DNA from: a virus
Direction: 5' to 3' (one strand)
Virus record (IMG/VR): IMGVR_UViG_3300030109_004892
Span: 1 to 60,083 of that record
DNA: 60,083 nucleotides
Position numbers and translations under genes: made by a program. Below are positions 24,801-33,490 of the stretch, piece after piece. A model generated the notes under the pieces. That model was given only the letters and a program-made list of their open reading frames with translations. It searched no databases and had not been told where the DNA came from. Within the stretch, counting starts at the first letter, position 1. Each line of letters opens with the position of its first letter.

Positions 24801-26150
24801 TTAAGACAAGGAGTAAAAGAAGTAGGAGACCCAATGACTGCGGGTATAGGAATGAAAAGAATACTAGGTGTCACAACTTTTGGAGGATTAATGGGCCAAG
24901 GAATGGTAGAATTAGGACAATTAATGTACGGTGTATCAGATAAAACACTAAATGCACTTAAAGAATATTTACCTGATTGGTCTAAGAACTCTAGTATTGT
25001 TCCAATTAAACAAGGTGGCCAATTATACTTTATAGATTTTTCACATACTAATGCTTATGATTTACTTACAAGACCAGCACGAGCTGCTATTAATGCTTTT
25101 AATCAAGGTCGAGAAAATGAAGAAACAGTTCTTAAATCTGTTGAGGCTGCAGGTTTTGATGCTCTTAGAGAATTAGCACAACCTTTTATATCCGAATCAA
25201 TTATTACTGAATGGTACGGGGATGTTTTATTTAGAGGAGGCGAAAAGAAAAATGGTAAAAGAATATGGCAAGAAAACGATCCTTTCCCTGAAAAATTTTT
25301 TAAAGGAGCGGTATCTTTATTTGGTAGAGCAGCCCCTTTTGGATACAAACAAATGGAAAGAATTTATTTATCGGGTGTAGGAAATAAAGACCAATACAAT
25401 CGTGGTTATAAATTTATGAACGAAGTGTCAGGAACTTTTGGATTTAGAATTCAAGACCCATTTATTGAACAAGGACTTAGTTTTAAAATTAATGGTCAAC
25501 AAAAACAAGAAAGAGCGGCGAAGAAAGAAATTAGTTCTGTAGTTTTTGATGGTAATGCTACAGTAGAAGACGTAATAAAAGCTTATGAAAGAGCAAATGA
25601 AATTAAATTTAAAGCGGATCAAGCTTTGTTTAAACAAATAGAAGCTGCAAAATATTTAGGATTGTCAGAAAAATTAATTAAAAAAGAATTAAGAGATAGA
25701 TATTCTAATAAAGAAGCTTCTGCTTTAATACGAGGTAATTTTTCTCCTATTAAACTTTCTTCTTTTGCTATGAAAACAGTAAAAGATAATCACTTAATGA
25801 GAGGACAAAATGATCCTACCCAATTACTTAGACAACTTTCCAGGGATATCTTTAATAACTATAAAGGAAATGTATTCTTTGAAGATGTAGAAGGATTGTT
25901 TGAAAGACCCTTAGATTTAATGGGGGATAGAACTCCTAACTTAGTAGTCCCTCAAGGAGAAACCGTTGCCCCTCCTGTTATTAATACTCCTAATGTACCT
26001 AGTGGAGGTGGAAATCTTTTATTAGAACAGTTTGATTCTAGCCAAATGATACAACCATCAGGTAATGTAATTAACCCATCTGACACATCTCAACTTGCCA
26101 AAAGCGGAGATATTGATATAACAGAAGCTATAGCAGCAAGGAGAACATAA
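21834..26150 (+). CDS. Very large internal virion (ejection) protein, 1438 aa
   Basis: The longest gene of the window. It begins MANQLLDQFD and repeats the same short motif (RLLDQF at residues 27-32, LLLEQF near 1395-1400). Residues ~50-90 and 130-180 are hydrophobic/helical, and the central part is Lys/Glu-rich. Near residue 975 is RLPLGNFVSFPVETIRTG, a sequence I recall from large internal proteins of marine phages. No lysozyme or transglycosylase motif was recognised. The size and place after other internal proteins fit a DNA-ejection protein analogous in role to T7 gp16. Confidence 0.7.
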   Translation: MANQLLDQFDLTTKKEEVTVPNNTGNRLLDQFNNSGGNYTSTTEEPEKKAGYIVSAGAGVLSGAEKAVEGLVTTGTLLADLGLGTELTKKVEDWFDSQEAFNKLEDLADDTWLGKTTEILTQLGVPGGFALKGANALLKAKNLGILNKSPNLARFGAAGVADAIASTKDIPTIGDFLGAGPTEQRLNQGEEGRAEAFRRLTNKFKFGMEGALGFSLFDKVLIPGAKAGFKKVIPTVAGVIRGIKGPGSTIVRKEFDPRYEAYIKVKDEIDAIKAKGKREGSLDVKSVEDLKVAQAKLKNFIKQGVDKLDQPRDVTQQLETGWQFSSNNIIRKFQELIGSKLTAASKYAGTDIFKQVRDKINLTRGLEEDVRINTQRLGNAVDELLNPKNSNNMIKELEKRGLKSREKLMEAMHEFLTTGGMGRMVKYTSGPKKGKTEYRPYTQQELVKRKQFVDSNIPEELLPHMITIRDQIDALSNTLLKTPGIEKAAGVTPQFLDTVRANIGEYIVRQYRAKGANKKMSEEWIESLYNTKEGLKIIDRAKVLISKANPKMYGEIIGETVDPITGKKFGGRFVPYNELNARQMDDEIKKILYSGGDFEKLGDSFERLITVDKSIARGRKQVPKAIRDLLGEVRNLDESYINTVRKLNDYASTTKFYNDVLASGDGKYFFNTPEIAEGGLKFTTRINSDNALDGLYTTPQLAKALGELASNNNNRFLNSPIYNTFFLGPKAFTQESLTTLNPFTHVRNVVSALSFTGMNGNWFRNPGKIYEEFTDTLNVIKGETKSKLETELGRKIYRDKKSLAQIDAYVKNVRELQELGVINNSPRLQDMANLVDDVSKTFDGSETVVPESVLYKIFKGFDPAGKSGLSKLRRTARNLYASEDNFFKVQNYVAEQNKYKSVWDDFYKNDVNGFVNKYKNEAAKYGVSSEDLFTRRGYDRFVKEKSADIVKNNIPNYDYVGDFIQQLRRLPLGNFVSFPVETIRTGINTLRQGVKEVGDPMTAGIGMKRILGVTTFGGLMGQGMVELGQLMYGVSDKTLNALKEYLPDWSKNSSIVPIKQGGQLYFIDFSHTNAYDLLTRPARAAINAFNQGRENEETVLKSVEAAGFDALRELAQPFISESIITEWYGDVLFRGGEKKNGKRIWQENDPFPEKFFKGAVSLFGRAAPFGYKQMERIYLSGVGNKDQYNRGYKFMNEVSGTFGFRIQDPFIEQGLSFKINGQQKQERAAKKEISSVVFDGNATVEDVIKAYERANEIKFKADQALFKQIEAAKYLGLSEKLIKKELRDRYSNKEASALIRGNFSPIKLSSFAMKTVKDNHLMRGQNDPTQLLRQLSRDIFNNYKGNVFFEDVEGLFERPLDLMGDRTPNLVVPQGETVAPPVINTPNVPSGGGNLLLEQFDSSQMIQPSGNVINPSDTSQLAKSGDIDITEAIAARRT

Positions 26151-27859
26151 TGCCACCACCGGGATATAAAGGTAAAAGACCAAGTAGACCTAAAAGAAAT
26201 AGGCCTAAAAGAAGTGGGCCTAAACGAGGTGCTGGTGGTAGAAGAGCTAACCTTAGACGTTCGGCACGAAGAAGTGCAGAAGCTAGGCAAGACAAAGCTC
26301 GTAGTGGTCAAGCGAGTAGAAGAAAAGCTGATGTAAGAAAAGGGGGCGAAAGTACAGGCAGAGAAGCAGGTATTGCTGCTGCTAATAAATATATTCCTAA
26401 GAAAAAACAAACATCTTTAGAACAAAGTGTAGGTAGTCTTGATAGACGAATTAATACAGCCTTACAAAAAGGAAACACAGCTTTAGCTAAAGACCTTCGT
26501 TCAAAGAAAAAAGGGTTTGTTAAAAAACTAGGATTGTCAAGAGCGCATGACGCTATGATTAATGCAGCTCCTCTTAGTAAAAGAGACCAAATAAAAAAAC
26601 AAATAAAAGCTAATCCTAATATGTTAAACACAACAGGTAAGGAAATTTTTGATGAAACAATGGACATGGATTTTCTAGATCCAACAAGACAACTACAAAA
26701 CGAATATCCAGAAGCCTATGCAGATATGTATCCTATTTCTAATCAATTACAAAAAGGATTACCAGGTGTACGTTTTGCTAAAGAGGCTTTAGGGTTAGAC
26801 AAGAAAAAAATTCCTTACACAGATCCTGATATGCCAGGAGTACGATACCCATTGGACATAACTTTTGGTGCAGGTGAGGGTGCAACTCCTATAACAACAA
26901 GATCAGATAGACAAAGCCCATTAGATGAAAAACCTTTTACTATTTCAGACAGACAACCAGGAATAGATTTTATTCCAGAAGTAAGAACAGTTACAGAAAA
27001 AGACAAACAAGCAGCTATTGACAGAGGAATTAGTCCCGAGTTTATTTTTTCTCTTCCCGATGATCCTCGCACAGAACTTATAGAATCAGATTTAAATACA
27101 GGTTCAGCTTTGCAATTAGCAGAAGCAGCAAATGTACAAGATACTTTATCAGATTTAGTTAGACCTGAGTTTACCTCCTCTAATGTGTTTGCTTTACCAG
27201 AACAAGTTAAAGAAAACTTAAATAAAGATGCTAAAGAAAATGTAAAAACTTACGAAATAGAAACATATGGCAAAGAAATAACAAGCGATGACTTAGCCAA
27301 GGCTGGTGTAAATGAAGCTTATTATAACATGAATTTTGATACTCCTATAATTCAAAAACAATTGTTTGAGTCAGGTGTAATCAAGGAAAAAGATGTTCAA
27401 GCTCCTATAGTAAAGGATGTTGAAGCAGCACAGAGTGGTAACTTAGCAGGACAAATTGCTGGGGTTCCATTAGATCTAATAGGTTTTATGGGTGGAAATT
27501 TGGTTCCTGGTTATGAAAACATGACAGACTATGTTAAAAATCGGGCTTTTGTTCCTCAAAAAACATACACCGGAACAGAATATTTAGATAAATTAGCTGC
27601 TGACAAACAAACTGCTATTAATAATGTTAATAGATTAAATATAGATGATATTAAAAAAACAGAGTTAACAAATTTTATAAACAACCCACCAGATATGACT
27701 ACTGGTTTGTTGGATCAAAATAATTTAAGTCTTTCTGATATGGTGGTTAACGAAAATTTTGATACGGGAGTAAACACGGATCAAGGTTCTCTTGATGTAT
27801 TAAATTCATTAGCAGAAAAACCTAATTATTTAAAAAGATTATTTGGTTTTAATCAATAA
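26150..27859 (+). CDS. Virion-operon protein with very basic N-terminus, 569 aa
   Basis: The first ~75 residues are Arg/Lys/Gly/Pro-rich (e.g. RPSRPKRNRPKRSGPKRG) and could bind DNA. The rest is acidic-to-neutral, with helices and loops (e.g. DLIGFMGGNLVPGYENM). It overlaps the large internal protein by 1 nt. I do not recognise a domain. It is probably an internal or core protein on the basis of charge and operon position. Confidence 0.6.
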   Translation: MPPPGYKGKRPSRPKRNRPKRSGPKRGAGGRRANLRRSARRSAEARQDKARSGQASRRKADVRKGGESTGREAGIAAANKYIPKKKQTSLEQSVGSLDRRINTALQKGNTALAKDLRSKKKGFVKKLGLSRAHDAMINAAPLSKRDQIKKQIKANPNMLNTTGKEIFDETMDMDFLDPTRQLQNEYPEAYADMYPISNQLQKGLPGVRFAKEALGLDKKKIPYTDPDMPGVRYPLDITFGAGEGATPITTRSDRQSPLDEKPFTISDRQPGIDFIPEVRTVTEKDKQAAIDRGISPEFIFSLPDDPRTELIESDLNTGSALQLAEAANVQDTLSDLVRPEFTSSNVFALPEQVKENLNKDAKENVKTYEIETYGKEITSDDLAKAGVNEAYYNMNFDTPIIQKQLFESGVIKEKDVQAPIVKDVEAAQSGNLAGQIAGVPLDLIGFMGGNLVPGYENMTDYVKNRAFVPQKTYTGTEYLDKLAADKQTAINNVNRLNIDDIKKTELTNFINNPPDMTTGLLDQNNLSLSDMVVNENFDTGVNTDQGSLDVLNSLAEKPNYLKRLFGFNQ

Positions 27860-27861
27860 CA

Positions 27862-28071
27862 ATGAATCTATCAATGCGTGATTGGATATGGGTTGGTTGT
27901 ATAGTAGCTGGTATCGCTTTCACTAACGGGATGATGTCATCACGAGTCACGGCCCTTGAATCAAAAATAAAAGATATGGACATGCTACGTATTGATGCAC
28001 GGCTCTCGGTTATTGAAATACAAGTAAAAGAAATAAATCAAAAGTTAGATAAAATTTTAAGTATTAATTGA
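27862..28071 (+). CDS. Small membrane-anchored coiled-coil protein, 69 aa
   Basis: N-terminal membrane segment (DWIWVGCIVAGIAFTNGMM) followed by a charged coiled coil (LESKIKDMDMLRIDARLSVIEIQVKEINQKLDKIL). This layout fits a phage haemolysin XhlA-like or spanin-like accessory. It converges with the glucosaminidase gene by 15 nt, supporting a lysis-related role, but that is an inference. Confidence 0.65.
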   Translation: MNLSMRDWIWVGCIVAGIAFTNGMMSSRVTALESKIKDMDMLRIDARLSVIEIQVKEINQKLDKILSIN

Positions 28072-28605
28072 TACATTAAACAAGTTTGGATATTCTCTTA
28101 ATAGGTATCCTATTGTTGCTTTTAATTTAGGAATATAATTAGGATCTACAGCATATCCTTTCAAAGTTTCTATTAATGCAATAACATCTATTTCTTCGCT
28201 TATATATTGTTTTACCCTTAAATCTTGGTAATCTTTAAAAAGATGATGTCTATTTAAAAGTTGAATATAATCAGCAACTGATTCACATTTACGTTCATAC
28301 ACACGAATCATAATACTAGGATCACCTAAAGCTTTTAAATGTTTTGAAGTAGGATCAGTTTCTATTATTCCATAAAAATTATTTCCTTCTTTAGCAAAAC
28401 GAGAGTTACCCCAATCAGATTCAAGAGCTGCTTGAGCAACACTAATAATTATAATAGATCGTGAAGGAGGGGGAAGATAACTATTTGTTAACTGCGTACA
28501 TTCAATAATACCTTCTACAAATTCTTCTTGTGTAGAGTAATTAAAATCAAAATTATTTAATGTTGTATTGCATAGTAAAAATAAAGTTAAACATAAAGAT
28601 TTCAT
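28057..28605 (-). CDS. Glucosaminidase-type lysin (Bax/GH73-like) with signal peptide
   Basis: The product (182 aa) has a hydrophobic N-terminus (KSLCLTLFLLCNTTL) that could act as a signal sequence, and then SVAQAALESDWGNSRFAKEGNNFYGI, where Glu62 is the expected catalytic acid of the glucosaminidase (Bax, FlgJ-like) family. The family cleaves peptidoglycan between GlcNAc and MurNAc. A C-terminal stretch (YAVDPNYIPKL) also fits the family. It is in the - strand replication operon, away from the GH24 lysozyme, so it may act at entry or as a second endolysin. Confidence 0.8.
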   Translation of the reverse strand: MKSLCLTLFLLCNTTLNNFDFNYSTQEEFVEGIIECTQLTNSYLPPPSRSIIIISVAQAALESDWGNSRFAKEGNNFYGIIETDPTSKHLKALGDPSIMIRVYERKCESVADYIQLLNRHHLFKDYQDLRVKQYISEEIDVIALIETLKGYAVDPNYIPKLKATIGYLLREYPNLFNVSINT

Positions 28606-28614
28606 ATCATGAAC

Positions 28615-29052
28615 TTATTTATTTTTTTTAAGATATGCAATCATTCTCCTTAATTCTGTTGTACTTTCTTTAACCATACCTAAACTTAAATTATGTCGCT
28701 GACATATTAAACCTCTTGGTAAAAGCTTAGGATTGTTTCGATAATCTTTTCTTGTATATTTATGATCATGATCAATAACTAATTCTGCTAGATTACTTCT
28801 CCCCTTTTTTCTACTTGGAGCCTTATTATATAAAACATCTTTATCACACATCACACATTTAGGTTCTTGTTTAAGCCACCAGTCTGCCACACTTTTACCC
28901 CATTCACATTTAACTTTGCGATAACGCAGAGTTATTCTACCTTCAAGTGTAGATCGTAGTTTTGTCTGTTCTTTTTTTCTTGATCTATTAATAGCAGCTT
29001 TTCCCTTTGCAGTATTAATATATGTTTCCTGTCTTTTTCTTGCGTATGCCAT
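28615..29052 (-). CDS. Recombination endonuclease VII-like nuclease, 145 aa
   Basis: Cys66-x2-Cys69, then LVIDHDHKYT (His95-Asp96-His97), then PRGLICQRHNLSLG (Cys117, His120, Asn121) match the endonuclease VII / HNH ββα-metal fold that resolves branched DNA before packaging. The basic N-terminus likely contacts DNA. In the usual family the second zinc knuckle is CxxC, while here it is Cys-x2-His. It is located 1 nt downstream of the DNA polymerase gene. Confidence 0.85.
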   Translation of the reverse strand: MAYARKRQETYINTAKGKAAINRSRKKEQTKLRSTLEGRITLRYRKVKCEWGKSVADWWLKQEPKCVMCDKDVLYNKAPSRKKGRSNLAELVIDHDHKYTRKDYRNNPKLLPRGLICQRHNLSLGMVKESTTELRRMIAYLKKNK

Positions 29053-29053
29053 A

Positions 29054-30922
29054 TTATTTTGCCTCCCCCCATGAAGGACCTATCTCTGCATCTACTTTAG
29101 ATGGCACACGTAATTCAATCGCATGTTCCATTACTTCAATAATCTTTTTCTTTTCTTCTTCAGAAGAAAATGACATGTCTAATTCATCATGCACCTGGAT
29201 CAAGGGAAGGAACCCTTCTTTATGCAATTTGACCATAGCCATTTTAGTTTGATCTGCTGCTGATCCTTGGATTAATCTATTCAAAGCTTTGTATGTCCAA
29301 GCACGTTTAATTTTATTCATTCCACCATGTTTTATTTCTGCTTCTTCCCTAGGCAATGCTTTATGAACACCAAAATAATTTGGTTCCCATAAATGAAACC
29401 GACATTTACGACCTAGAATAGTTCTAATGTATCCTTTTTCTCCTGCCCTACGCATAGTTTTATCTGTTAATTCTTTTACAAAAGGCACAGTTGAATGGTA
29501 TTGTTTAAAGACTGTATCTATATCATCTTTATCTAGCCCTAATTCGCTCATCAGTTTACCTTTACCCATTCCGTACATCATCCCTAGGTTAATTGTTTTA
29601 GCCTGCTTACGGTCTATATTTGCCATGTTTGCAACAGCTTGATGAAAGTCTATATCTTGGTTGGTATAGCCATCTACTAAAGGAGCTACCCCTTCTAATT
29701 CTATTCGGTCACTTATTATAGCACCATAATGAACTAATAAACGTGGCTCTTGCTGTGAATAATCAAAAATCCCCCACTTCTCCCCTTCTTCCGGGATAAA
29801 TAATGATCTTATTTTAGGACTAATTTTAGGGTTTCTTGCAGGAATCTGTTGTAAGTTAGGGTTTTGCATACTTAATCTTCCGGAAATAGTACCACCTGTT
29901 TCCGATCTCAATTGATTTACATCTGCATGAATGCGCCCTTTATGAGAATGTTTTAAAATAGAATCAATAAAAGTAGTATATGCTTTGTTTATTTCTCTTG
30001 CCTCAACAATTTGTTTAGCAAAGGGATGGGAATGAGTAGATAAAAAGTTCTTATCAAAACTAGGAAGACCTGTAGGTGTACGATTGTAAGGTATCTTTAA
30101 CTTATCAAAAGCTTTTGCAATAGATAATGGTGCTAAAATCTCTACCTCAAACCCACACTTCTTATATAAACTCTCTAATATCTTTTTCTCTCCCGCTTTA
30201 AACTCTGCTTTAAGACGTTCTGCTTTTTCTATATCCACTCTCACTCCTCTTCTTTTCATGTGAAATAGAATAGGAAGAAGTTCTGTTTCTAAATTAAATA
30301 CCGATGTTAATTCTTGTCTAATTAATTCTACCTTTAGTGCATTCCATAGCTTTAATGTGACAGCAGCATCTTGTTCAGCATAAGGACCCACGTACATAGC
30401 TGGTAACAAATGCATCTCTGCTTTTGCATCTACACCAAAGTCTTTTGCAGCTTCATACAATCCAGCCTCTGATTTTGTTTCTCCTACATATTCTTGCGCT
30501 ATTTCTTTTAAAGAATAATTTCTTCTGTTCTCATCAATCAAAGGAGCAGCAATCATTGTGTCACAAATACGGCCTTTTACTTCAAGGCCCATGGCACTTA
30601 ACCATCCCACATCATAGATAGCATTATGAAATATTTTATCGCACGGTAAATCTAATATCTTTTGTAATTGTCGTTTAAAAACTTTCTCGTCAAAGTTGCC
30701 ACCACCAGGATGTGCAAGAGGAAAGTATCCTTGCCAACCCTCCACGGCCAACGCTACACCAATAACTTTTCCTTTTTTAACAGCCCATCCAGGTCCTGTT
30801 GTTTTTAAACCAGGATCATGAGTTTCTAAGTCGATAGCTATCTCTGTTGCAGCTTCAAGATTAGGAATGTTTTCCGGAGGAATCCACTCACTAGGTGCTT
30901 GGAACAAAGACGGCTGTCTCAC
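29054..30922 (-). CDS. polA: Family A DNA polymerase with 3'-5' exonuclease, Leu762 type
   Basis: 622 aa. Exonuclease motifs: AIDLETHDPG (Exo I, Asp-x-Glu), then HNAIYDVGWL and AEQDAAVTLKL (Exo II and III). Polymerase motif A is WGIFDYSQQEPRLLVHYG (near residue 386), motif B RKQAKTINLGMMYGMGKG (near 441), and motif C IQVHDELD (near 577). The residue equal to E. coli Pol I Phe762 is Leu (INLG). In viral family A polymerases Leu762 has been linked with slower or temperate replication. It lacks the 5'-3' exonuclease domain, as in phage enzymes. It makes the new phage DNA. Confidence 0.95.
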   Translation of the reverse strand: MRQPSLFQAPSEWIPPENIPNLEAATEIAIDLETHDPGLKTTGPGWAVKKGKVIGVALAVEGWQGYFPLAHPGGGNFDEKVFKRQLQKILDLPCDKIFHNAIYDVGWLSAMGLEVKGRICDTMIAAPLIDENRRNYSLKEIAQEYVGETKSEAGLYEAAKDFGVDAKAEMHLLPAMYVGPYAEQDAAVTLKLWNALKVELIRQELTSVFNLETELLPILFHMKRRGVRVDIEKAERLKAEFKAGEKKILESLYKKCGFEVEILAPLSIAKAFDKLKIPYNRTPTGLPSFDKNFLSTHSHPFAKQIVEAREINKAYTTFIDSILKHSHKGRIHADVNQLRSETGGTISGRLSMQNPNLQQIPARNPKISPKIRSLFIPEEGEKWGIFDYSQQEPRLLVHYGAIISDRIELEGVAPLVDGYTNQDIDFHQAVANMANIDRKQAKTINLGMMYGMGKGKLMSELGLDKDDIDTVFKQYHSTVPFVKELTDKTMRRAGEKGYIRTILGRKCRFHLWEPNYFGVHKALPREEAEIKHGGMNKIKRAWTYKALNRLIQGSAADQTKMAMVKLHKEGFLPLIQVHDELDMSFSSEEEKKKIIEVMEHAIELRVPSKVDAEIGPSWGEAK

Positions 30923-31185
30923 TTATCCCTTTCGTTAAGTTCTCCCGCTATAGCTGCGTAGGCTGCTAAGTCTATATAGCTATCTGTTTTATGTGCATGC
31001 ATTAGTCTTGCCACTTTAACTAAAGCCATACACATCGCCACATCATGTGCAGTTATCTTTTTGCGGAGGAAAATAGACCACAATGCAGCGATGTTCTTGT
31101 GATTAGTAAGCTTATCGCCATAATCGTCTTGACGGTCCTTACCTATTAATTCTTTTGCTAGTTCTAAAATATTTTGAGAGATCAT
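30919..31185 (-). CDS. DUF6378-like protein, 88 aa
   Basis: Residues read ELAKELIGKDRQDDYGDK, then IAALWSIFLRKKITAHDVAM, CMALVKVARL and DSYIDLAAYAAIAGE, which fits DUF6378 (R..DYG, WS..L, KxAR, DSY.D.A.YA). This family occurs in phage nucleotide/replication operons and is all-helical, MazG-like in style. The ATG at 31185 gives the ATGA overlap with the upstream gene and is preferred to 31203. It is coupled to the DNA polymerase by a 4-nt overlap. Confidence 0.75.
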   Translation of the reverse strand: MISQNILELAKELIGKDRQDDYGDKLTNHKNIAALWSIFLRKKITAHDVAMCMALVKVARLMHAHKTDSYIDLAAYAAIAGELNERDK

Positions 31186-31637
31186 TTTTTTAAAATAAAG
31201 CAAGCAATATGCCTACCTAATCCTTTCCCGTGACTATTATCTTCTGTTGCCAACCATTTAACATCTTTTAAATTTCTAACTTCTGCTCCAGCTTCTAGCA
31301 TCATTAATATCCATTTATCTACTGGAAAAACAAATACTACATCTTTACCTTTTTCATGTTCTGCAAGAACTTTTCTAACCCATGCTGTTGGACCTTTCTT
31401 TTTTCCTTCATGTATTATAGATCCAAAGGGAGGGTTAACATAACTAGATTTTCCCCACTCACACGTAAGACCATCAAAATCTTTTGGTAAAGGATAAGGA
31501 CACGGATCAAAATCAAAATTAAATTCTTTGTCTAACTTGTTATATAAATCTGGTGGAGTTAACCAATAATGTTTTCCATCTTTAGGATTACCTATTTTAA
31601 ATTTATTTTTATTTGGATCTTTAACTACTTTAACCAT
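31182..31637 (-). CDS. Phage DNA N6-adenine methyltransferase (Dam-like, PF05869)
   Basis: 151 aa. It has WLTPPDLYNKL, FDFDPCPYP, DGLTCEWGKSSYVNPPFG (catalytic NPPF motif near residues 68-71) and WVRKVLAE, matching the phage Dam family. It transfers a methyl group from SAM to adenine in DNA and could protect phage DNA or mark it. It lies between the DUF6378-like gene and the helicase and overlaps both. Confidence 0.85.
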   Translation of the reverse strand: MVKVVKDPNKNKFKIGNPKDGKHYWLTPPDLYNKLDKEFNFDFDPCPYPLPKDFDGLTCEWGKSSYVNPPFGSIIHEGKKKGPTAWVRKVLAEHEKGKDVVFVFPVDKWILMMLEAGAEVRNLKDVKWLATEDNSHGKGLGRHIACFILKK

Positions 31638-33187
31638 TAAAATATTTCTTGGAATTCTCGTGTGGATTCAGATTCAATAATATGTAAAGATTTTTTTGCT
31701 CTTGTTACTCCCACGTAAAACACTCGCCTCTCATCGTCTTGTTGCAAAAAATAGTTGTCATCAACTTTTTTTGGTAAATCTGTTAATAGCATAACATGGT
31801 CAGCTTCGCCACCCTTAGCTGCATGAATGGTAGATAATTTTATATTTTTAGATACATTAAAGTCTTTTTGGCGCTGTAATGCAGCGTTTATATATATTTT
31901 TTGAGAGTCTGGTATGTTGTCTAAAGCATAGTCCCAAGGTCTATCTTTATGTACATTTAACCCATGATTCAAAATTAAAGTATCGTGATCATAATCTTTT
32001 TCTTCATCAGCACCACGTAGTTCTTTATATCCATGTGCTATATGATTATTACCGGACATATAATAATACATATCCTTTACCATCCGAAAAGGAATAACAC
32101 CTCCCTCTTGTATTCTCTTCCATCCAATAATAGCATTCAACATTTTCTCGGATACACTTGAACGATTGTATCTTTCAAAAAACAATCCTCTTGTTTTAAG
32201 GTCCTCGGCTATTTGATCTAATAAATAATTTGTACGACCTAGTATCAACCAGGTCCCTTGTGTTAAATCCATTGTATAATTTAAACGACTACGATGATAA
32301 ACAACTTTGCCTTCTTCTTCTCGTGGCTGCCATTCTTTTTTTACTCTGTCAACAACAGGAGTAATTATTTTTTGAGCAATCTTATGGACTTTCTTAGGAA
32401 TACGATAAGACTTATTAAGTATTTCTCTTTTGCTTTTAATCTTTTTTAATCTTCCTATGTCGGCACCGGCCCAATTAAATATAGCTTGGTCATCATCACC
32501 TGCAATGTATGCACGATCAGCCTTACGAATAAGTTGCTCTACCATTTGCCATTGAATAAAACTTAAATCTTGGGCTTCATCAACAATAACTACATCTAAA
32601 GTAGGTGCATTATCCATCTTAATAAATTCTAAAATCATATCGGTAAAATCAAATAGGGTATGTTTCTTTTTATATTGGGCTATCCCTCTATCGACATAAC
32701 TTAATTTTTCAAACCCACCTTCTATATGTAAATTACTTCTCATAAATTGATTCTGTAATGACACTCCTTGAATCTTTGCTTGATCTATTAAAGATAAATA
32801 AACATCCTTAGAACTAGAAATCCCTAATTCATTAACAGTCTTATTGGGATTATCTATTCTAATTTGTAACCAGTCAGAAAGTTCTTTATAATTTAAATCA
32901 CCCATCACGTCTGCTGGTTTTAAATTTAAATGATGATAAGCTAAACTATGTAGTGTTCTAAAATAAGTAAAATCTTTTTTGTCTAATTTAAATTTTATTA
33001 TCGCTCTTGTAACAGCTTCTCGTGCAGCTTTTTGTGTAAAAGAAAAGTATCCTATTTTCCCTACAGGTGTGCCATTATTAATTTCTTCCTCCACTATATT
33101 TAAAAGTCTTGTGGTTTTACCTGTACCAGGTGGACCAAACACAGTCACAATTTTCTCTGCATGTCTATCGTTTAGAACCATCTTCAT
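31637..33187 (-). CDS. SF1 (UvrD/Rep-like) DNA helicase, 516 aa
   Basis: Walker A VFGPPGTGKTTR (residues 17-27), Walker B VVIVDEAQDLS, motif III AGDDDQAIFNWAGAD, then TIHAAKGGEADHVMLL (motif V) and RRVFYVGVTRAKK (motif VI). These are all present in order for superfamily 1A helicases. It unwinds DNA 3' to 5'. No DnaB-type replicative helicase was recognised in the window, so this enzyme may be the main helicase of phage replication. It shares 23 nt with the small gene upstream. Confidence 0.9.
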   Translation of the reverse strand: MKMVLNDRHAEKIVTVFGPPGTGKTTRLLNIVEEEINNGTPVGKIGYFSFTQKAAREAVTRAIIKFKLDKKDFTYFRTLHSLAYHHLNLKPADVMGDLNYKELSDWLQIRIDNPNKTVNELGISSSKDVYLSLIDQAKIQGVSLQNQFMRSNLHIEGGFEKLSYVDRGIAQYKKKHTLFDFTDMILEFIKMDNAPTLDVVIVDEAQDLSFIQWQMVEQLIRKADRAYIAGDDDQAIFNWAGADIGRLKKIKSKREILNKSYRIPKKVHKIAQKIITPVVDRVKKEWQPREEEGKVVYHRSRLNYTMDLTQGTWLILGRTNYLLDQIAEDLKTRGLFFERYNRSSVSEKMLNAIIGWKRIQEGGVIPFRMVKDMYYYMSGNNHIAHGYKELRGADEEKDYDHDTLILNHGLNVHKDRPWDYALDNIPDSQKIYINAALQRQKDFNVSKNIKLSTIHAAKGGEADHVMLLTDLPKKVDDNYFLQQDDERRVFYVGVTRAKKSLHIIESESTREFQEIF

Positions 33188-33326
33188 CCTGAATTAACAT
33201 TAAATTTAACTTGATCATTTTTAAATCATCAACTAGCATTCGCCTGGTTAATTTTTGTCTTCTATTCTCTGCTTTAGCTACAAGCTTAGAAGCTATAGCT
33301 AGAGTTTCTTTAATTAGTTTACTCAT
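33165..33326 (-). CDS. Small basic helical protein, 53 aa
   Basis: GGAGG lies 7 nt upstream of the ATG. Product MSKLIKETLAIASKLVAKAE... is one or two helices with many Lys/Arg and a short acidic tail. It overlaps the helicase start by 23 nt and the upstream zinc-ribbon gene by 4 nt (ATGA). I cannot assign it. Expressed with primase and helicase, so perhaps a replication accessory. Confidence 0.6.
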   Translation of the reverse strand: MSKLIKETLAIASKLVAKAENRRQKLTRRMLVDDLKMIKLNLMLIQDEDGSKR

Positions 33327-33490
33327 TTTTTATCCTCCAATCCCGTTGCCTCTGGATGACTCCAATAATCTTTACGAAGTATTTTAAAAAGTTTGTAGCA
33401 GCTATCACAATAAAACTTATCTTTTGGATCTTCTATTACTGCATCTTTATCACAGTATTTACATTTTACATATTCATCTTCATTTGACAT
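33323..33490 (-). CDS. Small zinc-ribbon protein, 55 aa
   Basis: It has two CxxC knuckles, KCKYCDKDA and FYCDSCYKL, spaced 15 residues apart, which is a rubredoxin-like zinc ribbon. The ATG overlaps the stop of the primase gene (TAATG) and its stop overlaps the next ATG (ATGA). Likely DNA- or protein-binding accessory of the replication operon. Confidence 0.7.
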   Translation of the reverse strand: MSNEDEYVKCKYCDKDAVIEDPKDKFYCDSCYKLFKILRKDYWSHPEATGLEDKK

